Translations under genes and position numbers: made by a program
In this document: positions 44,468 to 53,684 of the stretch, in pieces
Numbering within the stretch: position 1 is the first letter of the stretch
How the letters are laid out: each line of letters starts with the position of its first letter
The notes under the pieces: model-generated
Seen by the model: only the letters and a program-made list of their open reading frames with translations
Databases searched by the model: none
What the model was told of the DNA's origin: nothing
From: Ditylenchus dipsaci
Lineage: Eukaryota; Nematoda; Chromadorea; Rhabditida; Anguinidae
NCBI GenBank assembly: GCA_004194705.1
Contig: SADC01001330.1
Span: 930,001-994,000 of the forward strand
DNA: 64,000 nt
Direction of reading: 5' to 3'

Positions 44468-45211
44468 TAGGGTTGTCGAGTCGAGTACTCGAAATCGAGT
44501 AATTTCGAGTATTATTCGAAATTTTTCGAGTATCGAGTCGAGTACTCGAAAATTTCGAGTTTCGAATACCGAGTCGAGTACTCGACTCGAAAATTTCGAG
44601 TTTCGAGCATCGAGTCAAGTACTCGAAAATTTTGAGTTTGAAGTATAGAATTTAATTATTAAAAATGTGCTCGAGGACCAATTTTTTCTTTTTTATGGCT
44701 TTATTATGCCTTACCAACTTCACATGATTAAATTTTCGGACGACCTGCGACTTGCTACAAATTGTGACTCGCTACTGCGACTCGCTACAATTGCGACTCG
44801 CTACAGATTGAATTTTCTATTGTTATGTGGGTACATATTGTTGTGTTGTACCAGACCAATTGTTGGCCGCTTCGCGGCCAAGACCAGCACACTCCACATT
44901 GAAAGGGATAGGGGAGCATGTAGTACATGTTTTGGGTGAAATGGACAAAAAAGTTAAAGTGTAGCGAGTCGCAAAAAGTGTAGCGAGTCACAATTGTAGC
45001 GAGTCGAAGTTTTACCAAATTTTTAACCTAAATTTCGACAAAAATTCTACTCGAAATCGAGTAATTTCGAGTATTATTCGAAATTTTTCGAGTATCGAGT
45101 CGAGTCGAGTACTCGAAAATTTCGAGTATCGAGTCGAGTACTCGAAAATTTCGAGTTTCGAATATCGAGTCGAGTCGAGTACTCGAAAATTTCGAGTACT
45201 CGACAACCCTA
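44468..45211. mobile_element. hAT-like element with TCGAGTACTCGAAA arrays and 8-bp duplication
   Basis: Ends TAGGGTTGTCGAGTCGAG and CTCGACAACCCTA. GACACGAC is exact at 44460-44467 and 45212-45219. Arrays of TCGAGTACTCGAAAATTTC fill both arms. At 44745-45010 a second element with GCGACTCGCTACA units at each end is nested. Relatives are at 62219-62345 and 62796-62909. Confidence 0.9.
44745..45010. mobile_element. Nested element with GCGACTCGCTACA minisatellite ends
   Basis: Four direct units on the left (GCGACTTGCTACA, TGACTCGCTACTG, GCGACTCGCTACA twice) face three inverse units (TGTAGCGAGTCGC) on the right. The interior includes TTGGCCGCTTCGCGGCCAAG, also seen at 13815 and 26850. Confidence 0.7.
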
Positions 45212-45299
45212 GACACGACCTAATAGTTTGTCAATCTACTGTCAGATTTCCCATGCATTCTAACCTGTGAAGTTGTTCAGCTGAAGTAAATCTCCGACC

Positions 45300-47609
45300 A
45301 TGGCATCTTTTGAAATATCCAAATGGTGGCAGGGAACCAACTGTGCTAGGTAAAAAATTTTCCATGGTAAAGTCATGGTATTTTTAATTTTGCCGACAGG
45401 GTTGATTTCGCTGAGCAAAAATATCAACTACCTATGTGTTTTAGATGCAAATCAAAGCTCGGCATCCTCGATGGAAAGCACAATTGTCGATCCTGTGGTC
45501 AAATATTCTGCAGGTATTTGGAGCGGTCGATGGTTATATCCTCTTCAATAATTCCCAAATATATTTTTTCAGCCGATGTTCTTACCCGAATATCAATGTT
45601 CCGCAATTTCGTGGGCCTGTAAGCATATTTCAGTCATTCCAGTAGCAACAGAATTTCGATCTCATTGTTTTTAGGTTCGACTGTGCATTTCGTGCGGCCA
45701 CAAATATATGACGCCTACATATGACGTAAGACAGGAGCCGGTAGGTAGCATACCTTGGTTTTTCATTTTTTTACAATTTTAAAATTCTGGTTTTTAGAGT
45801 AGGCCGATCGGATGGAATCCAAATGCTGCTCAACCAAAGACAGAGGTAAATGATGCTGATTCCGAAATACAAGAAGAACAGGAACTGAAAGAGCAGGAGG
45901 ATTTGGAACTGGCACTTGCTCTGAGTCGAAGTGAGGCGGAAGCCAAGGTTTATTGTCTTATGACTGTTTCTTATGACTCTAATTTTCACTACTCAGATCG
46001 CAATTGACGAAAAGCACCATCTATATCCTGTGACTGACAATGAATTGAAGGAAAAGATTCGGCTTCAGGGACTCATGAATATGGACGAGGGGGTACAGCT
46101 AGCTCATCTGATGAGTATGCGTGACGCAAAACCTAAGGTTTCTGCCGAACACCTCGGTTATAGCGAATTCTTATGGTTTTATTTTCAGGAACGCACCAAG
46201 GTGAAGGAAGTCCCGGCTGTGACTCCAACTCTTTCTTTGTATTTGGACCGAAGCTACTGGGAAAAGAAAAAAATTAATAATGAGGTTGGTCTTTGAAGTC
46301 TCGGCTTTATTTTTTGAAAGGAAGGCTATTATTCATAGACTGGAGAGGTCAATCAACAAAACTCTGCTCCAACGAGCCCTTGTCGAATGTCAATGACTTG
46401 ATGAAGAAACTGAATGTTGGTGGCCAAGTGACCATGGCAGAGCAGGAAGAAAACTCAGATGAAGTTTCCGAAATTTGCACTAAGGCGAATGAGCACGTAA
46501 GTCGCTTATATTTCTTTATGGAATCCTGAAATTGGTATTTCATGCTATTTAGATTGAGTCCCTGAAAAACCGTATGCAAAGCGCTCTGCTGCGACATGGC
46601 TCTATCTCAAATGATTCAGGTAAGTCTTTAGATAGTTATTTGGGTGAGTGCCAGTCGTGGTATGTTCTCCATCTGTTCTCTAAACTTTTCTTATTTGGAG
46701 CTGCTAAACCTTTTGCGATTGTTAAAATTATTTGATCCAAATCTCAGATCTGTCTTAGAGAAATGGCATTTAGTTTGAAATTATTATCTCCGGAATAGTT
46801 AAACAAGCGAGTGAAATTTTTAATTATCGACACGCTTCTTAGCGTAGTCGTGCCTGAGGCGGGTGATTTATGTCGAAAATAGACCATTCCTGGCATCCAT
46901 TCTCTATTTTAGGGTTGAGTAATGACCGTATGGCGAAATATGGTCGATACTTTTCAAAATAACCGGCCATTTAACTAGCCCTTTTGCTTAGTGCTCCTAA
47001 GAGTTTTTCAAAGTATAGAATTTATGTCACAAATAACTGTGAAAATGACCGGGTTTTGTCCATATGGCTGAGCCAGTTCAAGCCATTTCTGGCCGTTTGC
47101 CTATACTCAAGCAATATGTGTTTTTGTAGGCATTCGCTCCTTGGCTACTCGTTTGATCAATTGTCATGGTCATGTCCTCTCGATGCTCACCAAGATCGAA
47201 GCTGATCAAGGTTACTTATACTAAAATAATACTTTGTAGATTTTAATCCATTCCAGAGTTTTTCGGCAATCTACTGAAGAGGATTACCTACATCAAGGAG
47301 TCAAGAGAGCTGTTGCAGAAATTGCGAAGTGAGTATGCTTATGAAAAAGAAGAAGTCCGCAAACGAGCGGAAGAATCCACTCGTCTAAAGCTTCAGCATC
47401 AACTCGAGCGCGTTCAGCATGGTCTCTATGGAAGTCAGCCGCAAATGCCTGTCTCCCCTCTTCAGCAACTTAGTGACAAGCACATTGGTTTTGTGGGATT
47501 CGAGAATTCTCCAACCAAGCAGCTAGATGATCTTGTTGGCTCAAAAGAAATTGTATTGCAGCAAAATGATGGAGCCGAAGAATGCTCCCATATTACTCAG
47601 GCTAACTGA
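45300..47609 (+). CDS. HGS: Hrs/HGS-like FYVE-UIM endosomal sorting protein lacking VHS, 11 exons
   Basis: Hrs is the ESCRT-0 subunit that binds ubiquitinated cargo on PI3P-rich endosomes. Exons: 45300-45349, 45400-45513, 45573-45618, 45675-45740, 45798-45947, 45997-46137, 46189-46284, 46339-46496, 46553-46619, 47130-47210, 47257-47609, about 440 codons. Visible: FYVE zinc finger with four CxxC pairs (MCFRCKSKLG, HNCRSCGQIFC, SRCSY, VRLCISCG); a UIM (EDLELALALSRSEAEAK); YLDRSYWEKKK (a core Hrs motif); and a C-terminal coiled coil (IKESRELLQKLRSEYAYEKE). The N-terminal VHS domain is absent and the protein starts MASFEISKWWQG. The FYVE basic motif is GKHNCR instead of RKHHCR. Exon 8 is one base short (158 nt) between phase-0 neighbours. 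AATAAA follows at 47682. Confidence 0.9.
46625..47125. other. HGS-like intron 9, nothing else seen
   Basis: AT-rich intron of about 500 bp without recognised repeats or exons. Confidence 0.4.
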
Positions 47610-48182
47610 ATCTCATGGCTTGTATGTTTTTTCGATGGACACTCTAAAAAATCTCTCTTCTCCAGCTTTGTGTCGTGGTCAATAAATATGTTTTTAGCGT
47701 GTTCGTTTGCATTTTGTATAATTGTGTCTATGTGGGTGGCTTTCTGTTTTTATTAAATAAAGGAGCACCGAAACATGATGTAAACTTAAAAATTTCCAAG
47801 AAATGCTAGTATCTGGTCTTGATCTATCAATTTCTTGTTGTCTCGGGATCTGCTGGTGAAAGTTGGCGTACCTTACGTTTTCTAGCCTAAAGTATATATT
47901 TTAAACGTAGTTTCACAGTTTTAGTTGCTGTAAAAATCTTGGCTATTATGTTCTGCTCTACCGGGTTACGCAAATAATTCTCGAATTTTAAACTTCATAG
48001 CTTTCTGTGCTGGTACTTTCGGGAACTGAAAGCGCATTTTCGAACCATAAAAGATCCTTTTGTGAGCATGAAAAAAAACAAAAAATCGATTTTTTAGAAA
48101 TGGCCTATAAGAAAAGCTATTGCTGTTTCAAAACTTCCGAATTTTTTTCACACACCCTACATAAAGTCAGTGTCAATCTTAC

Positions 48183-48811
48183 CGTGCTCAATCCACCAGG
48201 ATTCACATCTATCCAATTCGTGACTCTCCTAGCTGTAGCTGGGTCACCCTGTTGTCTAGGCATAGTAGGCATATTCTTAGCTCTTGGAGGTGGATCTCCA
48301 GCCTCTGTGTTGCTCTCACTCACACGCATTTTGCGCTCTATTTTCAGCTCCTGAGAAAAGTGACCATAGAGTTAGTGAAACAAAAATAATTTCCAGAAAC
48401 CACTTACCACACCCTTTTCAGCCTTCATCCTGTGCCCTATTGCCTCCAACTCCCCTTCTGCACTATGTAGTGCCGTTTTTAGGTCTTGCAGAAGAACAAT
48501 ATTAGAGCGGAAGTTGTTGTACAGCTCAACTACTTCTTCGAAGGCATATGGATTGGGGTCGATCTTGAGCTTTTCGATGACTGTGTCAATGTTCTTAGCC
48601 TTCTTCTGGCCTATATTGGTAGGCAACTTCATCTCTTGACTTCGTAAATGAGGTCCAGAGGTGCGGAACTCGTGGAAACGAATGTTTAGCTGACCATTCT
48701 GAATTCAAATTCGTTAAAATCTTTGGTGATTGGAAAGCGTACTAACAGGTGCTATTAATTGAGCGACCACTGCTGGTGTGGCTCTGGCATTCCCTCTGCG
48801 AGCACTTCTTG
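48183..48811 (-). CDS. DMAP1: DMAP1-like, C-terminal exons only
   Basis: DMAP1 is a nuclear subunit of the NuA4/TIP60 and SRCAP chromatin complexes. Exons: about 48747-48811, 48408-48698 and 48183-48350, all phase 0. The middle exon reads IRFHEFRTSGPHLRSQEMKL PTNIGQKKAKNID, the family's LRSQ-MKLP-GQKK signature, then NFRSNIVLLQDLKTAL and a helical stretch. The third exon (ELKIERKMRVSESNTEAGDP, PTMPRQQGDPATARRVTNWI) is more divergent. No stop was placed after 48183. The upstream SANT and linker exons are not recognised, so the gene is partial or its 5' exons are scattered among the repeats up to 53 kb. Confidence 0.8.
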
Positions 48812-48829
48812 ACCCAGGAAATTTGATGT

Positions 48830-49460
48830 TTTGGTATTATCAAACCATGTTCAGCACACGATTTTAACCAAAAGGTGGGATTTAATTTTATCTACACTTT
48901 AATATTTCCAGCTACTCCAAGTTGATACCCTTTTGGGTGGGTGACTACCCACCTGTGTACGCCTCTCCTGGGGTACTCCTCAGCTGAGTACCCCTACCTG
49001 GGTACCACCTCCTGGCTACCCTTTTTCAGTGGGTACTCCTCACCTAGTCAGACATTCGAAATGAGAATGTTGCTGGCGAATAATGTCGCGGGAGAATAAT
49101 GTCCGCGCGAATAATGTCTGGGAGAATTTTGTCTTTGGGGGAAATTGAGAGAGCGAAAGAATGCAGAACACACACGACCGCATAAAAAATAAGAATGAAT
49201 TAAAAAAAGTTTAAAAGCTTAAAGTTTTGTTAAGACGTTTGGTGGTCTTTGAGACATTTGTCCCGCCAGCCACCAAACGACCCTATGCCGGACACCTGTC
49301 TGGGTGGGTACCTACCCTTCGAGGTGGATGGAGAGATCAACTTGCGACCATCATCAGGGATTTTCTCAGCCCACTTCAAGCCCTGCATGACTTGCAGAAC
49401 CATTTAGAAAATAGGGTGTCGGTTTAAAGAAGTTTTGATTTTTTAGTAAAAAAATCTTAG
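48830..49460. other. Repeat-derived sequence with GGGTACTCCT and GAGAATAATGTC words
   Basis: 48920-49030 has about eight GGGTAC(T/C)(A/C)CC units. 49060-49130 has five tandem GAGAATAATGTC-type units, which look like one minisatellite end of the class described here; its partner was not found. Confidence 0.5.
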
Positions 49461-49617
49461 GTTTCTGAAAAACGATCGTAAAAATCGTAATCCTTGCGAT
49501 ATTTGGCACCATATTGTCAAAACAGAATTTAAAAAGCTTTGAAAATCGAGCTAAAAAGTGTCATACCCTAGGCGGGAACGAACTTTTGGGGGTGCGCTTT
49601 AAAGAGGTTTGACTGTA
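49460..49617. mobile_element. Pogo-like remnant
   Basis: Contains AAAACGATCGTAAAAATCG, GGGAACGAACTTTTGGGGGTG and the right end AAAGAGGTTTGACTGTA. The left end is missing. Confidence 0.65.
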
Positions 49618-49987
49618 GAGGCACCGATGGGCGCCCTTTGCTCCTGGCTCATTTTATGATTTTTTAGACTTGATTAAAATTGTTTGATTGTGCTAAAATT
49701 TTAGCCTAAAATGAGTTTTATTGACGACAGGCCACAACTTATTTGTAACTATAGTTCTGTTCGAAAACCATGTTGAACATTAGATCAACCATTTGCTGAT
49801 TTGAGTAGGCATCTTTTCCATCTGTAATATCAAATTGAAAATGAAAATTAGATTTAAAAAAGTACCGTCATGAGAAAGTTTATCTCTTCGCGCAATGCAG
49901 CAGAATGTAGGTGTTGTTGGATTGTTGATTGATGGCACACAAATCATGTAAAGTTTTAATTTCTTCTTTGTTTTAGCATTGACAATA

Positions 49988-51183
49988 CAGTAGCGGACAA
50001 AAATAATGTAACACCTGTACAAAAATCTAAGTTTTGGTAAAGTTCTAGTATCTCCTGGCAAAATTTTGTCCGGCAAAAACATTTTAAGTGTATTTTTAAG
50101 CAAGGAACATGATTCTGCAAAAAAAATTCATTCTTGAGGGCACAATTTCATTCTACAGCCACTTTTTCACGACTAGTCCATTTTGGGCCGGACAAAAGTA
50201 ATGTAACACCTTTGATTTTTTAAGGTAGTACTTCGTAGCATAACCATTTGCATCAATAACAGCTTCACAATGTAAGCCCTGAATCTTGGCTGCAATTTGG
50301 TGGGTCAAACTCTTCTTTTTGATTATTCCGAAAAAAGTTATGCCCATCAACAAAAAAGTGTCAATTTCTAGTCAAAATAAAGGAAAATCTAAGAAAAATG
50401 ACTGTTTAGCCATATAAATAATAGCTTTTCTCAAAAAAATGTCGATGAAAAGATAACATCCATTGCACCATTCGAAAGCTCTTTGATTTCTCCACAAAAT
50501 GACATGTCGACAGTTTTTTTAGAAAAATACAGGGCTGAGAAACGGACGGTTGAAGTTAAAAAAGGTAAAAAACCTCTCTTTTTGCCTTTTTTTAGCCTTT
50601 TTTTGTCTTGTCTGAATACAACCGTCCGTTTCTCAGCCCTGTATTTTTCTAAAAAAACTGTCGACATGTCATTTTGTGGAGAAATCAAAGAGCTTTCGAA
50701 TGGTGCAATGGATGTTATCTTTTCATCGACATTTTTTTGAGAAAGCTATTATTTATATGGCTAAACAGTCATTTTTCTTAGATTTTCCTTTATTTTGACT
50801 AGAAATTGACACTTTTTTGTTGATGGGCATAACTTTTTTCGGAATAATCAAAAAGAAGAGTTTGACCCACCAAATTGCAGCCAAGATTCAGGGCTTACAT
50901 TGTGAAGCTGTTATTGATGCAAATGGTTATGCTACGAAGTACTACCTTAAAAAATCAAAGGTGTTACATTACTTTTGTCCGGCCCAAAAATGGACTAGTC
51001 GTGAAAAAGTGGCTGTAGAATGAAATTGTGCCCTCAAGAATGAATTTTTTTTGCAGAATCATGTTCCTTGCTTAAAAATACACTTAAAATGTTTTTGCCG
51101 GACAAAATTTTGCCAGGAGATACTAGAACTTTACCAAAACTTAGATTTTTGTACAGGTGTTACATTATTTTTGTCCGCTACTG
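49988..51183. mobile_element. 1.2-kb Tc1/mariner-like foldback element, near-perfect palindrome, TA duplication
   Basis: Ends CAGTAGCGGACAAAAATAAT and its inverse, flanked by TA at 49986-49987 and 51184-51185. Arms of about 590 bp are almost identical, with the centre near 50570 differing by a short AAAAAGG(C)-type asymmetry. Each arm contains a mirror fragment (50153-50353 minus, 50817-51023 plus) reading THQIAAKIQGLHCEAVIDAN GYATKY. It resembles the AVI-A-GG-TKY C-terminal end of Tc1 transposases, so each arm seems to be a transposon 3' end. Confidence 0.92.
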
Positions 51184-51396
51184 TATAACATGAGAATTCG
51201 GTGTGCCTTTTCCAATGATAAAACATTAAAGCATAAGAACAGCAGCTTGAATCACTGAGAAACCTCTGTAAAATGAATGAACCAATTTATTGTGGAAAAT
51301 ACTTTTTTGTAACAAATTCACTTCTTTTTGTAACAAATTTCCTTTTTTCTGTACCAAACAGAATTTCTGTTCGAGACCAACTAAATTTTGCGAGTA

Positions 51397-51652
51397 CAGT
51401 TGCCGCTCGATTTAACGACGCCCCAAAAAGTTCGTTCCCGCCTAGGATCCGACACGTTTTTAGCTTTATTTTCGAAAACTCGAAAACTCGATTTAACGGC
51501 TTCTGGATTTAACGGCACCCTCGATTTAACGGCACCCAAAAATAGACCGATTTGGTCAGCATTGACTAAGATTTAGTCAAAGTGAACCCTCGATTTAACG
51601 GCCCCCCCCCGGACCCGGTCCCTAAGGGTGCCGTTAAATCGAGGGTCGACTG
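51397..51652. mobile_element. Pogo-like MITE, TA duplication
   Basis: TA flanks CAGTTGCCGCTCGATTTAAC and GTTAAATCGAGGGTCGACTG. The inner part has CTCGATTTAACGGCACCC repeated, AAGTTCGTTCCCGCCTAGG, and a run of ten C. Confidence 0.85.
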
Positions 51653-51905
51653 TAGTCACGTAATCCTTCAATGGTTATAGCAAATGCAGGCAATTGTACT
51701 GCCTTAAAAATGCTTCAAAAATCACACAGAAATTGATTAGCAGAAACTTTATTGTCATAACAAATACCTGACAACGCTTTTACATAACAACTAGATTTTC
51801 TACAATTGATTCTCGATCTGCAAGGAAAGGGAATTTGGCCAAATGATACTGTACGGATTTGAGAAACTTTATCTTCTGGAGTGGCTGATATCATCTAGGT
51901 CTTTC

Positions 51906-52516
51906 GGCCCTAGGTAAATTCGCCTACAGTAAATTCGCCTACGGTAAATTCGCCTACAACTCGAATTCGATTTTGACTTTGATATTCATAATATTGTGAT
52001 TATCATATTATTATGCCCAGAAGCGTGTTACCAAGAAGGTTTCTGAAGACTAAAGCATCGGTTTGTCAACCCAAAACCTGCTCTCGAGTCATAAATAAAG
52101 CCATATATTTAGGCATTCTACCCCGTTTTGGTCAATGGATCTGGGCAAAAAGAGCCTCCATATGTATTTTATGATCAATAGTACTTCCCTGATTCATGTC
52201 TAAGGTAAGTGAGTGCACGCATCTCTAACTAACCAAGCCCCCTGCGCATCCGAAGGGGCGCAGGGCGCTTGATGGCTTGAGGTTGAGATGCGCACACCCA
52301 CATACCTTAGACGCAAATCACTCGAAAGTGACTCTGGATGCATGAAAAAAGCATGCATACCACAGTTTTTATATGCGGTAGGCCCCAGCTAACAAAACAA
52401 TGTTCAAATCCTATCTTTTTTGGTGTTTTGAGGATATCCATGTCCCTTTTTTGGTTGAATTCAGCTAATTTAATAGTTGTAGGCGAATTCACCTGTAGGC
52501 GAATTTACCGTCGCCC
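51906..52516. mobile_element. Mutator-like element with GTAAATTCGCCTACG minisatellite ends
   Basis: Left GGCCCTAGGTAAATTCGCC then two more TAAATTCGCCTAC units. Right, inverted, GGGCGACGGTAAATTCGCC and TGAATTCGCCTACA. The 9-bp AGGTCTTTC stands at 51897-51905 and 52517-52525. The terminal GGGCGACGGT equals the right end of 38776-40789. A copy of the TAAGGTAAGTG hairpin repeat is nested at 52100-52420. Confidence 0.92.
52100..52420. repeat. TAAGGTAAGTGAGTG hairpin repeat, copy 4
   Basis: CCCCGTTTTGGTCAATGG, GTCTAAGGTAAGTGAGTGC and, inverted, CCACATACCTTAGACGCAAA, as in copy 2. Confidence 0.75.
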
Positions 52517-52667
52517 AGGTCTTTCAAGTTTTCAAGTGACTTACATGAAATACCGTACCATACCCCCTCCCTCGCCGTTCTACAACTCCAATCAATTTTT
52601 TTTTTCAAAAGTGTTTTTAAACACCCTATATCGACTCAAAATCATCTCAGGAGTTCAAAAAGACATT

Positions 52668-52832
52668 ATGGCTACCAGACAATTTCCAATATTTTTGGAA
52701 AATGTCGCACGACATTTTCCAATATTTTTTCGGTCGATTCGGTCGTTTCGCCCGAATTTACCGAAAAAATATTGGAAAATGTCGGGCGACATTTTTTTAA
52801 AAATATTGGAAATTGTCTGGTAGCCGACATTA
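52668..52832. mobile_element. Palindromic MITE with GGCTACCAGACAATTTCC ends
   Basis: GGCTACCAGACAATTTCCAA and TTGGAAATTGTCTGGTAGCC bound repeats of TTTTTGGAAAATGTCG in inverted orientation. Confidence 0.75.
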
Positions 52833-53125
52833 TTTTTAAGTTTCAGTCAAAAAATTAAGTTTTAGGTATTTTTAAATATTGACTGTTTGTCAGTTTTACC
52901 AAGAGTTCACAGATCGAAAATCGCAAAAGCAGGATTTTGTTTTCAAAAAGCAAAAGTTTTAACCAAAAAATCTATAAAAAGCAGGGATAAGCTGTTATAA
53001 AATGCTGTAAGTTATGCAAAAATACCTCTTTTTTCGCGGACAAAAAGCAGATTTTAAAATATAAAAGCAGAAAATTCCTGCTGAAGCAGGAAATCTGTAA
53101 ACCCTGGACCTCTGTTTGAAAAATT

Positions 53126-53225
53126 CTGGCTCTCTTCTCTGTTGATGCTGTCAAAAAATTCTGGCTCTCTTCTCTGTTGATGCTGTCAAAAAATTCTGGC
53201 TCTCTTCTCTGTTGATGCTGTCATC
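53126..53225. repeat. 35-bp tandem repeat, three copies
   Basis: CTGGCTCTCTTCTCTGTTGA TGCTGTCAAAAAATT-type units start at 53126, 53161 and 53196, identical to each other. Confidence 0.9.
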
Positions 53226-53520
53226 CTTCGCTCTGGCCTTAGGTATCTTCTCTCTTTTGTTCCTTTTTTTCAGCTCTCGGTTTAACCTCCACCCTTTGAA
53301 AGTGCCATTTTAATTCCACATCACTTCCTATAGTATCTTCTCTCTTTTGTTCCTTTTTTTTCAGACCTCTGTTTAAACCGAGAGCTGAAAAAAAACGAAC
53401 AAAAGAGAGAAGATACCTAGGGCCAGAGCGAGGTGACGCTGAAAATAGTGAACGGTGAAAATTTCTGACGGTGAAAATAGTGACGGTGAAACGTAGTGCA
53501 CCCTTTAACACTCGGCTTGT
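53226..53520. mobile_element. Inverted repeat CGCTCTGGCC...GGCCAGAGCG with tandem flank
   Basis: 53229-53285 pairs with 53375-53430 (AGGTATCTTCTCTCTTTTG and its inverse). The right side continues into four GTGAAAATAGTGACG-type units (53435-53495), another minisatellite end without a visible partner. Confidence 0.65.
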
Positions 53521-53684
53521 CGCGCCCCAAAGAAGGGGTCGAAGAATCAAAAAAGTTCGAATTTCGAGTCGAGCGCTTGGAATGTTTGATTGCTCGACAA
53601 ACTTAAATATTTTATTTATTACATATTTCATATAAACCGAAAAAAACCAAACAAATTTATCATACTAAAAATAAAGGTCATAAA

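Noticed and set aside
50431..50740. Pair of identical 85-codon frames on opposite strands
   Set aside because: They are the two arms of the Tc1-like palindrome read in mirror image, not two genes.
53239..53631. 130-codon minus-strand open frame
   Set aside because: Covers an inverted repeat and a tandem array; the encoded protein repeats itself because of the DNA repeat.
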